Both the position numbers and the translations under genes were made by a program. A stretch of DNA of 9,609 nucleotides from an uncultured Blautia sp. (GTDB lineage Bacteria > Bacillota > Clostridia > Lachnospirales > Lachnospiraceae), in the NCBI GenBank assembly GCA_900547615.1, contig URHH01000092.1, positions 1 to 9,609 on the forward strand, in the 5' to 3' direction. The notes beneath the pieces were generated by a model. It was given only the letters and a program-made list of their open reading frames with translations, was not told the origin of the DNA and made no database searches. Positions 1 to 6,725 of the stretch are shown here, piece by piece; position 1 is the stretch's first letter; each line of letters opens with the position of its first letter.

Positions 1-28
1 TAAAAACAATAGAAGAAAAGAAGATGGT

Positions 29-40
29 GGGGGGGGGGGG
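29..40 (+). repeat. Homopolymeric G12 tract just upstream of ABC exporter start
   Basis: Twelve consecutive G residues end 9 nt before the ATG at 50, where the Shine-Dalgarno sequence should be. No ordinary AGGAGG is present, so the G run may itself act as the ribosome binding element. Two plus-strand reading frames are open from the window edge into the tract. One ends at TAA 41-43 and would encode a tail with five glycines. The other ends at TGA 51-53, overlapping the ATG at 50 as ATGA. The tract may therefore also be the 3' end of an upstream gene, plausibly a partner half-transporter, but too little is visible to identify it. Runs of this length are prone to slipped-strand length change, and also to sequencing error. 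Confidence 0.8.
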
Positions 41-49
41 TAAAAACGT

Positions 50-1707
50 ATGAATAAGTACATTTTCAAATTTAAAAGGCAATTTATTTCTACAATTATA
101 CTGAAGGTGATTTCTTCTGTGCTGTGGGTATATACGGCTATTGTGATTCAGAACATTGTAGACACGGCAGTGGGCGGAGACATGGATAAGTTTGCAGGAG
201 CAGTCATTCTCTCAATCGTGTATTTCCTGTCTTTTGTCCTTCTTCTTTTTATAAGTGATTTAGTTAAATCGTATTATATCAAGAATACCATTCAAAATTT
301 AAAAAAAGAGATTTTTAACGGAACCATACACCAGAGTTTTAAAGATTTTAAATCAAAGGCATCAGCAGATTATATTTCCAACCTCACAAATGACATTAAC
401 CTTTTGGAGAACAATTATATTAATCCCGTAGTGGAGCTGATAGGAGAGGTTTTTACATTTTTATTGCTACGTTGTTTATTCTCCTTAGGATCAGCATTCC
501 GATTACAATCGTTCTGGTTTTAACAGGAACGGTCATGCTTCTTGTTCCCTATCTGTTTCATGGAAGTATTAATGCAAAGCAGAACCGGCTTTCAGAAGAT
601 ACCTCCGCTTTTACAGGAGCGTTAAAGGATCTGCTCGACGGTTTTGAGGTTATAAAGTCGTATTCTATGGAGGAGACAGGAAATCAGGAATTTGACGGGT
701 TTAATAACAAACTGGAGAAATCGCGGCAGAAATATAATATTTTTATTGCTCTCACAGAGGCAATTTCTCTCATGTTATCACTTGTATGTCAGTTTTCCGG
801 TGTGATCATGGCAGGATACTTTGTGTTAAAGGGAACTCTGACGGTAGGCGTTCTGTCGGCAGTCATGCAGCTGGGAAACGGTATTTTCGGACCGATTCAG
901 AGAATTGTGCAGTATATTACTCTGATAAAGGGAAGCAAAGACTTGAACACGAAGCTTTTGCGGCTGATTTCCTCAAAAAATAATACGGAAATAAGCGTGA
1001 CAGAGTTTCGTGACTGCATAGAGCTTAAAGATATAAGCTTTTCTTATAACCATGACGCAAATCTTGCCCTTGACCATGTTTCGCTGAAGCTTGAGAAAAA
1101 TAAAAAGTACGCGGTTCTCGGGGAAAGCGGCTGCGGAAAATCAACTCTGGCTAAGATTCTTCTGAACTACTACACAGATTACGACGGTGAGATTTGTATA
1201 GATGGCAAAAAGCTGGATAAAGAAACGGACTGCAGTCTTATGGCGCTTTCGTCCATGATTCACCAGAATGTGTATATGTTTCACAAAACAATAGAAGAAA
1301 ATATTGTCCTTGGGAAAAAGTTTATGGAAAATGCAGTACATACGGCTGTCCAGAACAGCGGTTTATATAGATTCCTCGATACAAAGGGACTGGATTATCA
1401 GGTAGGAGAAAACGGTTCCAGACTATCGGGAGGACAGAAGCAGCGAATCGCCATTGCAAGGGCGCTTGTACAGAATCGCCCGATTCTTGTGTTAGATGAG
1501 GCAACCTCTGCGCTTGATAAAACGACTGCCGCAGAAATAGAAAATTCGATTCTGGAAAATAAAAATATAACCGTGCTTACCATTACCCATAATATGAATC
1601 GGGATATACTGAGAAAGTATGATGAGGTGATTGTTATGGATAAAGGAAAAGTGGTGGAAAAAGGGAAATTTGATGAGCTGGAATACGGGAAATCTTTAAA
1701 GGCTTAA
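50..1707 (+). pseudogene. ABC exporter half-transporter (fused membrane and ATPase domains), frameshifted
   Basis: This encodes an ABC exporter subunit with an N-terminal six-helix membrane domain and a C-terminal nucleotide-binding domain. It would act at the cell membrane as a homodimer or paired with a second half-transporter. The reading frame from ATG 50 stops at 521-523. A second frame is open from 424 and runs to TAA 1705-1707. Adding one T to the T5 run at 458-462 joins them into 552 residues, a normal length for the family, and gives a smooth membrane segment (FTFFIATLFILLRI). In restored numbering, hydrophobic segments lie near 12-36, 49-72, 135-175 and 230-275. Walker A GESGCGKST is at 358-366, LSGGQ at 459-463, Walker B ILVLDE at 479-484 and the switch His at 514. 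All ATPase motifs are intact, so any loss is recent, or is reversible, or is a sequencing artefact. The substrate is unknown. The downstream piece has only a TTG at 472 without a ribosome binding site, so separate translation is unlikely. Confidence 0.85.
458..462 (+). other. Frameshift site in T5 run of ABC exporter gene
   Basis: The zero frame reads ACA TTT TTA TTG and leads to a stop at 521-523. One additional T here, or a -1 ribosomal shift re-reading T460, gives F-F-I-A-T-L and enters the frame that holds the rest of the transporter. The heptamer A TTT TTA resembles the known -1 slippery site T TTT TTA, but its first base differs. Confidence 0.75.
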
Positions 1708-1713
1708 TGGAAG

Positions 1714-1759
1714 CAGGAAATCCGGGTGTGAATTTTACAGCCGGATTTCCTGTTGTTTT
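1714..1759 (+). terminator. Hairpin terminator between convergent genes
   Basis: A perfect 12-bp stem pairs CAGGAAATCCGG (1714-1725) with CCGGATTTCCTG (1741-1752) around a 15-nt loop. It is followed by TTGTTTTA. It begins 6 nt after the exporter stop codon and fits an intrinsic terminator on the plus strand. The opposite strand lacks a good T run, so termination of the convergent ATPase gene here is less certain. Confidence 0.75.
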
Positions 1760-1768
1760 AATAGTGTG

Positions 1769-3499
1769 TTATTTTCTCCGATACCTGTTAAAACAGGAAT
1801 AAATTTCCTGAACCCTCGGCATGGCATATCCGCCGGAAACATATCCGTTTTCCCGGAAGGCATTAAAGCCTTTTTCTTCCAGTTCTTTATTTAAAAATTC
1901 CACGATTTCCCCAAGTGTTCGTTTTCCGTCGATCAGATGCTCGCAGGCGTATTTGAGGAGAAGCCCGAGAGCGGCGGTCTGTTCCCCGTCTGTAATCTGC
2001 TCGATATAGCGAAGGTCAATTTCCTGCTTTCCAAGAGAGAAGCCGTCCTTTCCGTGAACCTTGATTTTCAGACGCTCCGGAACGGTTGCCATTTCTTTTC
2101 CGAAATAATTTCTTCCCTTTGTTTTTACGGCAGCAGCCTTTGTCATAATCCGGCGGCTTTCCGGCATATGGAAGGGCGGCACGTGAGAATCTGTAAGAGG
2201 ATAGTTTTTACAGAGCTCTTTTGTGGAGGCGGTAATGTCCACCGGATAGTAGTTATCCATCTGAATAATGGTGTCTGCAATGTGGAAAAATGCTCCTGAG
2301 CTTCCGGCAACAAGAATGGTGGAAATGCCGCCTTTTTCATAAAGGCTGCGGGCGCGCTCAAGGAAAGGGGTAATAGGCTCTTTTTCCCGGGATATTACCT
2401 TTTGCATAAATTCATCGCGAACCATAAAATTGGTGGCAGAAGTATCCTCGTCAAGAAGGAAAACGCGGCTTCCGGATTCGATTCCTTCCACAATTCCGGC
2501 AGCCTGGGAGGTGCTGCCGCTGGCGTCCTCTGTGGAGAAGCAGCGGGTGTCTTTTTTGTTTGGAAGGTCGTTAATGAACATGGAAATGTCTGTATCTTTA
2601 ATGAAACGTCCGTCCTCGGAGCGGAGCTTTAAGGCGCTTTCCTCTGTGATGACATATTCTCTTCCGTCTTCCGGAATGTGGTTATATACACCAAGCTCCA
2701 ACGCGTTTAAAAGAGTGGATTTTCCGTGATAGCCGCCGCCCACAATTAAGGTAATGCCACAGGGAACGCCCATACCGGTTATTTTTCCCTTGTGAGGAAG
2801 GTCGAAAGCGATACGGAGGCTTTCCGGGGAGGAAAAGGCAACTGCATTTTTCATAGGCTTCTGAGAAACGCCGCTTTCCCTTGGAAGAATAGCTCCGTCT
2901 GCAACAAAGGCGGCGAGATTACGCTCTTTTAAAGTTTGGCGGATATACGCCTGGTCTTCTGCGAGATAGATAGATTTTTGTAAATGAGCGCTGTTTATAT
3001 TCTTATAGAAGAAGCTCTGTTCCACACTTGCGGGAAGGAAATCAAAAAGAATTTTTTCAAGCTCCGGCGCGTTGATGGTGCGTCCGTTTGCAGGAAAGCC
3101 CACAAAGAAACGGGCGGTAATTCCCGCATCTGTAATTTCGCAGGCAGTGCGGCTTAAAACCTCCTGACCGCAGTGGCTCACGGAAATCAGACCGCTTTTT
3201 CCGGAACCTTTTGCCCGGAAAGAAAAACGGTTTATCTGCTGTTCAAATCGTCTCGTAAGATAGTCGGAAAGTGTGGTGCGGGTCAGTTTGTCCTTATAAT
3301 ATTCAGCGGGAAAGCCGGCGTCTTTATGAGAGACAGAGACAGTTATATGGGAAGGGGAGGCAAACGGGTCTCCCTGTACATGGTCAATAGATAAAATATA
3401 GTTTGGGAAACGATACGCTCCTTTTAGTGATTTATATGCAGGATAGCTTTTTCTGTTAAGAGAGCGAAGCTGTTCCTGAAGCTGTGTAGATGACTGCAT
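1769..3499 (-). CDS. Predicted ATPase of the ABC class (COG3044/PF09818 type)
   Basis: A 576-residue soluble protein with a central ABC-like P-loop ATPase and no membrane segments. Walker A GGGYHGKST is at 254-262. A serine-rich signature-like stretch, SGSTSQA, is at 328-334. Walker B is VFLLDEDTSA at 346-355. The order of N-terminal domain, ATPase and C-terminal domain, and the Walker B wording, match the family of predicted ABC-class ATPases that includes trypanosome MRB1590, a nucleic-acid-binding ATPase. The bacterial role is not established. RNA or DNA binding is inference from the relative. I chose ATG 3499 because AAAGGAGG (3507-3514) lies 7 nt upstream. A longer frame to 3658 has no ribosome binding site and would run through this gene's own promoter into the toxin gene. 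It is transcribed alone from the promoter at 3530-3558 and ends 61 nt from the convergent exporter. Confidence 0.9.
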   Translation of the reverse strand: MQSSTQLQEQLRSLNRKSYPAYKSLKGAYRFPNYILSIDHVQGDPFASPSHITVSVSHKDAGFPAEYYKDKLTRTTLSDYLTRRFEQQINRFSFRAKGSGKSGLISVSHCGQEVLSRTACEITDAGITARFFVGFPANGRTINAPELEKILFDFLPASVEQSFFYKNINSAHLQKSIYLAEDQAYIRQTLKERNLAAFVADGAILPRESGVSQKPMKNAVAFSSPESLRIAFDLPHKGKITGMGVPCGITLIVGGGYHGKSTLLNALELGVYNHIPEDGREYVITEESALKLRSEDGRFIKDTDISMFINDLPNKKDTRCFSTEDASGSTSQAAGIVEGIESGSRVFLLDEDTSATNFMVRDEFMQKVISREKEPITPFLERARSLYEKGGISTILVAGSSGAFFHIADTIIQMDNYYPVDITASTKELCKNYPLTDSHVPPFHMPESRRIMTKAAAVKTKGRNYFGKEMATVPERLKIKVHGKDGFSLGKQEIDLRYIEQITDGEQTAALGLLLKYACEHLIDGKRTLGEIVEFLNKELEEKGFNAFRENGYVSGGYAMPRVQEIYSCFNRYRRK

Positions 3500-3529
3500 G
3501 TAAAAACCTCCTTTGGCGATGTTAAATTC

Positions 3530-3558
3530 ACTATAACGAATTCCCGTGTTTTTGTAAA
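3530..3558 (-). promoter_or_regulatory. Sigma-A promoter of the COG3044 ATPase gene
   Basis: On the minus strand, TTTACA (3558-3553) and TATAGT (3535-3530) are separated by 17 bp. They lie directly upstream of the ribosome binding site at 3507-3514. The -35 and the spacer lie within direct repeat copy 1. The -10 spans the repeat edge. Confidence 0.75.
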
Positions 3559-3574
3559 GTTGGATACGAAAAAA
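3533..3574. repeat. Direct repeat copy 1 flanking the toxin-antitoxin cassette
   Basis: A 42-bp segment matching 4329-4370 at 38 of 42 positions, including the shared core AACGAATTCCC and TGTTTTTGTAAAGTT. It contains the -35 and spacer of the ATPase promoter. Similarity stops abruptly at its left end, inside the -10 hexamer. Confidence 0.85.
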
Positions 3575-3617
3575 GTAACAGGCAGGAAACACCATAAAGA
3601 TGGAATTACCTGCCTGT
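3569..3617 (-). terminator. Intrinsic terminator of the toxin-antitoxin operon
   Basis: Read on the minus strand, ACAGGCAGG (3617-3609) pairs with CCTGCCTGT (3586-3578) as a 9-bp GC-rich stem. A small inner CAT/ATG pairing is possible in the loop. The stem is followed by TTAC and six T (3574-3569). It starts 4 nt after the toxin stop codon and insulates the downstream ATPase promoter. Confidence 0.8.
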
Positions 3618-3620
3618 ACT

Positions 3621-3899
3621 TCATTTTTTGAAAAGATCGGAGTGTGAACCGGTATCAATTAAGGTAAGCGTTAAAATATCATCTTCGATGAGATAGATTA
3701 ATAGCCAGTCCGGTTTGATATGGCATTCACGAAAACCTGCAAAGTTTCCAGTCAGTCCATGATCGCGGTAGCGTTCTTCGAGCTGCTTGCCCTGACGCAG
3801 CAGGTCGACAACTTCGTTTAGTAGAGATATATCCAGTCCACGTTTTTTCATGAGTTTATAAGCCTTTTTATAGGCTGTGGTAAATTTGACTTGATACAT
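3621..3899 (-). CDS. yafQ: YafQ-family mRNA interferase toxin (RelE superfamily)
   Basis: A 92-residue type II toxin of the RelE/YafQ fold that is expected to cleave mRNA on the ribosome. The diagnostic C-terminal half is present: GLTGNFAGFRECHIKPDWLL at 48-67, then GSHSDLF at 84-90. The residues H47, H60, D64, W65, H86 and F90 correspond in order and spacing to the His/Asp/Trp/Phe set described for E. coli YafQ (H50, H63, D67, W68, H87, F91), so the toxin appears catalytically intact. Its ATG shares one base with the antitoxin stop (TGATG), indicating translational coupling, with the antitoxin made first. It has full family length and no damage. Confidence 0.95.
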   Translation of the reverse strand: MYQVKFTTAYKKAYKLMKKRGLDISLLNEVVDLLRQGKQLEERYRDHGLTGNFAGFRECHIKPDWLLIYLIEDDILTLTLIDTGSHSDLFKK

Positions 3900-4171
3900 C
3901 AGTCATCAAGAGCCGCTTTTAAATCTTCCATACTGGAATATCCTTTGACATCAGGATCGCGGGAAATACGGCGGGCTTCAGCCATAGCATCAAGGGTTTT
4001 CTGATTGTAAGCGGGTATCTCCACGGCAAAAGGAAGTCCGCCGCGAAGGACGCATTGATGCAGGAACATATTTACTGCACTGGACATATCCAGTCCAAGC
4101 TGGCTGAAAAGAGCAGAAGCTTCTTGTTTGATACCGGCATCGATTCGAATCTGTGTTGGTGTTGTTGCCAT
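3899..4171 (-). CDS. dinJ: RelB/DinJ-family antitoxin
   Basis: A 90-residue antitoxin. The N-terminus (about 6-50) is a ribbon-helix-helix type DNA-binding and dimerisation segment, with TQIRIDAGIKQEASALFSQL and a second helix ending MFLHQCVLRGGLPF, typical of RelB/DinJ. The charged C-terminal part (about 55-90, rich in Asp, Glu and Lys) is expected to wrap and neutralise the toxin. ATG 4171 is chosen because AGGAGG (4184-4179) sits 7 nt upstream. An upstream extension to 4303 would read through the operon promoter and is not real. The dimer, and the complex with toxin, normally repress their own promoter. No clear palindromic operator was found by eye. Confidence 0.93.
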   Translation of the reverse strand: MATTPTQIRIDAGIKQEASALFSQLGLDMSSAVNMFLHQCVLRGGLPFAVEIPAYNQKTLDAMAEARRISRDPDVKGYSSMEDLKAALDD

Positions 4172-4192
4172 TTGACTACCTCCTTTTTCTTT

Positions 4193-4221
4193 ATTATACA
4201 CAATACAGTTTACAATGTCAA
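4193..4221 (-). promoter_or_regulatory. Consensus sigma-A promoter of the toxin-antitoxin operon
   Basis: On the minus strand, a perfect TTGACA (4221-4216) and a perfect TATAAT (4198-4193) are separated by exactly 17 bp. They lie just upstream of the antitoxin ribosome binding site. A promoter this strong fits an autorepressed operon. Confidence 0.9.
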
Positions 4222-4328
4222 TCAAAATAAAAATAAAATACTGATAGAGGAAGCGGAAATAGACAACTGTTATAAATTCATTTGTTGCAGTGATGTGCTG
4301 CATAAGGTTTGCGGTTTTGAAACGGGGG

Positions 4329-4370
4329 ATAACGAATTCCCATGTTTTTGTAAAGTTAGATATGGAAAAA
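4329..4370. repeat. Direct repeat copy 2 flanking the toxin-antitoxin cassette
   Basis: The second copy of the 42-bp repeat at 3533-3574, with four substitutions. On the minus strand it retains the TTTACA -35 (4354-4349). At the -10 position it now has TATCCC, so it is probably a dead copy of the ATPase promoter. Its right end supplies the weak -35 of the downstream aminopeptidase promoter. Confidence 0.85.
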
Positions 4371-4391
4371 TCTGAGGTTTTGTTCTATAAT
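4363..4391 (+). promoter_or_regulatory. Probable promoter of the M18 aminopeptidase gene
   Basis: A perfect TATAAT (4386-4391) lies 17 bp downstream of TGGAAA (4363-4368), a 4/6 match to TTGACA. The predicted start near 4398 gives a leader of about 64 nt. Just downstream, TATCG-AAAA-CGATA (4400-4413) forms a short inverted repeat that could be an operator or a 5'-end hairpin. Confidence 0.6.
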
Positions 4392-4421
4392 AGAAAACAT
4401 ATCGAAAACGATAAAAGATAA

Positions 4422-4445
4422 TATCCTTTTTCATAAAAAAGGGTA
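4422..4445 (+). promoter_or_regulatory. Leader hairpin abutting the aminopeptidase ribosome binding site
   Basis: TATCCTTTTT (4422-4431) pairs with AAAAAGGGTA (4436-4445) as a 10-bp stem with one G-U pair and a 4-nt loop. It ends directly before the GGAAAGGTGG ribosome binding region (4446-4455). It does not sequester the site, so a role in mRNA stability or ribosome access is more likely than attenuation. Its function is not known. Confidence 0.45.
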
Positions 4446-4461
4446 GGAAAGGTGGATAAAA

Positions 4462-5850
4462 ATGGAAAGAAAAAATGCCTGGCTTTCTTATACAGAAGCA
4501 GACGAAAAAGAAATGGAAGCTCTCGCAGAAGCTTATAAGAGTTTTCTTGACAATGGAAAGACAGAGCGCGAATGCGTAGACAGAACAATCGAGGAGGCAA
4601 GAGCAAAAGGCTATGTTTCCCTGGAAGAAAAACTTGCAAAAGGTGAGACTGTAAAAGCCGGAGATAAGGTTTACACAGTTGATATGAATAAAATCATTGC
4701 TCTTTTCCACATCGGAGAAGAGGATATTACAAAAGGTATGAACATTCTTGGCGCACACATCGACTCTCCGAGAATCGACATCAAACAGAATCCGCTGTAT
4801 GAGGATTCCGACCTTGCTTACCTTGATACACATTACTATGGCGGTATCAAGAAATACCAGTGGGTAGCTCTTCCTCTTGCACTTCACGGCGTGATCGCAA
4901 AGAAAGACGGTTCTGTAGTAAACGTAAATATCGGGGAAGAAGAAGGCGACCCGATCGTATATATCACAGATCTTCTTGTACACCTTGCAGGAAAGCAGAT
5001 GGAGAAAACGGCTTCTACAGTAGTTGAGGGAGAAAGCCTTGATCTCCTTATTGGAAGCAGACCGTTAAAAGACCTTCCGGAAGATAAAAAAGAAGCAGTA
5101 AAAGAAAATGTTATGAAGCTTCTCACAGAGAAATACGGAATTGAGGAAGAAGATTTCCTTTCAGCAGAGCTTGAAATAGTTCCGGCAGGAAAAGCAAGAG
5201 ACTGCGGTCTTGACAGAAGCATGATCGCTGCTTACGGACAGGACGACCGTGTATGTGCTTACACTTCTCTTGTAGCAATGCTTGAGATGGAAGCTCCGAA
5301 ACGTACATGCTGCTGTCTCCTTGTAGACAAAGAAGAAATCGGAAGCGTAGGTGCAACAGGTATGCAGTCACGTTTCTTTGAGAACAGCGTGGCAGAGCTT
5401 ATGGACGCAATGGGCGTATATTCCGATCTTGCTTTAAGAAGAACTCTTCGCGGCTGCAGCATGCTTTCTTCTGACGTAAGCGCAGGCTTTGACCCGGCTT
5501 ATGCAGAATGTTTTGAGAAGAAAAACGCAGCGTTCCTTGGAAGAGGCATTGTTCTCAACAAATTTACAGGAGCAAGAGGAAAATCCGGCTCCAACGATGC
5601 AAACGCAGAATACGTTGCAAGAGTACGCAGAATCTTTGACGATCACGAGGTTGCATTCCAGACAGCAGAGCTTGGAAAAGTTGATGTTGGCGGCGGCGGA
5701 ACTATCGCGTTTATCGCAGCTCTTTACGGAATGGAAGTTATCGACAGCGGCGTTGCTGTTTTAAGTATGCACGCTCCGTGGGAAGTAACAAGCAAGGCAG
5801 ACGTATACGAGGCGAAAAAAGCATATAAAGCATTTCTTCTTGATGCGTAA
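4462..5850 (+). CDS. M18 family zinc aminopeptidase (aminopeptidase 1 type)
   Basis: A 462-residue cytoplasmic metallo-aminopeptidase that removes N-terminal residues from peptides, probably in peptide recycling and nutrition. M18 features are in order: GAHIDSPRID with H99 and D101; KYQWVALPLALHGV at 131-144; GQDDRV with D261/D262; VDKEEIGSVGATGM with E291 and E292; SSDVSAGFDPAY with D338; and SMHAPWEV with H437. These are the expected ligands of a two-metal site plus the catalytic Glu. Length is normal for the apeA-like branch. ATG 4462 follows AGGTGG (4450-4455) by 6 nt. The gene is monocistronic, with its own promoter and a terminator at 5913-5950. Codon choice looks more uniform than in the neighbours, with repeated AGA, CTT, GCA and ACA, suggesting high expression. 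M18 members usually form large dodecamers; that is family knowledge, not seen here. Confidence 0.95.
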   Translation: MERKNAWLSYTEADEKEMEALAEAYKSFLDNGKTERECVDRTIEEARAKGYVSLEEKLAKGETVKAGDKVYTVDMNKIIALFHIGEEDITKGMNILGAHIDSPRIDIKQNPLYEDSDLAYLDTHYYGGIKKYQWVALPLALHGVIAKKDGSVVNVNIGEEEGDPIVYITDLLVHLAGKQMEKTASTVVEGESLDLLIGSRPLKDLPEDKKEAVKENVMKLLTEKYGIEEEDFLSAELEIVPAGKARDCGLDRSMIAAYGQDDRVCAYTSLVAMLEMEAPKRTCCCLLVDKEEIGSVGATGMQSRFFENSVAELMDAMGVYSDLALRRTLRGCSMLSSDVSAGFDPAYAECFEKKNAAFLGRGIVLNKFTGARGKSGSNDANAEYVARVRRIFDDHEVAFQTAELGKVDVGGGGTIAFIAALYGMEVIDSGVAVLSMHAPWEVTSKADVYEAKKAYKAFLLDA

Positions 5851-5912
5851 GAAATATTATTTAAGATGAATCCAAAATAAATCCTTCCTCGTTATAACAG
5901 ACAGAGGGAAAG

Positions 5913-5950
5913 CAGGACCTGGGTACTGAAGCCCCGGTTCTGTTTTTTTT
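5913..5950 (+). terminator. Intrinsic terminator after the aminopeptidase gene
   Basis: CAGGACCTGGG (5913-5923) pairs with CCCCGGTTCTG (5932-5942), with one G-U pair and one T-C mismatch, followed by eight T (5943-5950). It separates the aminopeptidase from the efflux operon. Nothing else recognisable lies between 5851 and 5912. Confidence 0.85.
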
Positions 5951-5966
5951 CTCCGAAAAATAAATA

Positions 5967-5995
5967 TAGGAAATACGACAGTGCAATGATATAAT
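5967..5995 (+). promoter_or_regulatory. Extended -10 promoter of the MacAB-like operon
   Basis: TGATATAAT (5987-5995) is a perfect extended -10 element. The -35 position (5967-5972, TAGGAA) is poor, as allowed for extended -10 promoters. The predicted start near 6002 would leave a leader of only about 13 nt beginning at the ribosome binding site GCAGGAGG (6001-6008). A poor -35 can indicate activator dependence, but no operator was recognised. Confidence 0.65.
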
Positions 5996-6014
5996 CAGGG
6001 GCAGGAGGCGTAAC

Positions 6015-6725
6015 ATGGAAGAAGCACTGATAAAAGTAAAAGACTTATGTAAAATTTATAATCCGGGAGAAAACGAGGTAAGGGCGTTGGATCATGTAAA
6101 TCTGGAGATTCAGAAAGGGGAATTTGTGGCGATCATCGGTCAGTCCGGTTCCGGAAAATCCACCTTTATGAATATGCTAGGGTGTCTCGACGTTCCCACT
6201 TCCGGAGAATATTATCTGAATGGCACAGACGTATCCACTATGAAAGACAACGAGCTTTCCGTAGTGCGGAACCGGGAGATCGGTTTTATTTTTCAGGGAT
6301 TTAATCTGATCGCAAATCTCACAGCCATTGAAAACGTGGAGCTTCCTCTGATCTACAGGGGAATCGACAGGAAAACAAGAAGAAATCTTGCCATCGAATC
6401 TTTAAAAATGGTAGGTCTGGAAAAAAGACTTCATCACAAACCAAACGAGATGTCGGGAGGTCAGCAGCAGAGGGTTGCCATAGCAAGAGCGATCGCGGCA
6501 AAGCCGCCTGTGATTCTTGCAGATGAGCCTACCGGAAATCTTGACTCTTCGTCCAGTAGGGAAATTCTTGGGATATTGAAGGATATGCATAAAACAGGAA
6601 AAACCATTATTCTGATCACTCATGACAATGGAATTGCGGATCAGGCGAAGCGGGTGGTCCGTATTATGGACGGAAAAATAGAATCAGATACCATGAACGA
6701 GAAGTTTGGGGAGATGCAGGCATGA
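6015..6725 (+). CDS. MacB/LolD-like ABC transporter ATP-binding protein
   Basis: A 236-residue cytoplasmic ATPase subunit of a MacAB-type export system. It contains Walker A GQSGSGKST at 42-50, Q-loop Q94 (FIFQGF), signature MSGGQ at 146-150, Walker B VILADE at 166-171 and switch His203. The phrases RALDHVNL, GCLDVPTSGEYYLNG and ADEPTGNLD are typical of the MacB/LolD/FtsE-like exporter ATPases that pair with FtsX-fold permeases. AGGAGG (6003-6008) is 6 nt before ATG 6015. The stop overlaps the next gene's start as ATGA (6722-6725), so translation is coupled. It is the first gene of the three-gene pump operon and is expected to dimerise on the permease encoded from 8487. Confidence 0.95.
   Translation: MEEALIKVKDLCKIYNPGENEVRALDHVNLEIQKGEFVAIIGQSGSGKSTFMNMLGCLDVPTSGEYYLNGTDVSTMKDNELSVVRNREIGFIFQGFNLIANLTAIENVELPLIYRGIDRKTRRNLAIESLKMVGLEKRLHHKPNEMSGGQQQRVAIARAIAAKPPVILADEPTGNLDSSSSREILGILKDMHKTGKTIILITHDNGIADQAKRVVRIMDGKIESDTMNEKFGEMQA

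Noticed and set aside
457..463. Programmed -1 ribosomal frameshift in the exporter
   Set aside because: The heptamer is only near-canonical and exporters of this family are not known to need frameshifting. Simple deletion, slippage or a read error is more likely, so it is kept only as an alternative.
472..1707. Independent 411-residue ABC protein starting at TTG 472
   Set aside because: There is no ribosome binding site before the TTG. The frame is the continuation of the exporter gene at 50, and one extra T joins them seamlessly.
3500..3658. 53-residue N-terminal extension of the COG3044 ATPase
   Set aside because: It would read through the gene's own promoter and the toxin operon terminator into the toxin gene. 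ATG 3499 has an ideal ribosome binding site.
4286..4302. Short inverted repeat TGCAG/CTGCA near the right edge of the toxin-antitoxin cassette
   Set aside because: There are only five pairs and no matching element at the other edge, so it is not evidence of a mobile element end.
4172..4303. 44-residue N-terminal extension of the antitoxin
   Set aside because: It covers the consensus promoter and ribosome binding site. The conserved RelB/DinJ start is at ATG 4171.
4270..4983. Long minus-strand open frame (237 codons)
   Set aside because: It lies antisense over the start of the aminopeptidase gene. The protein is Phe- and Cys-rich without a recognisable domain, and no ribosome binding site was seen.
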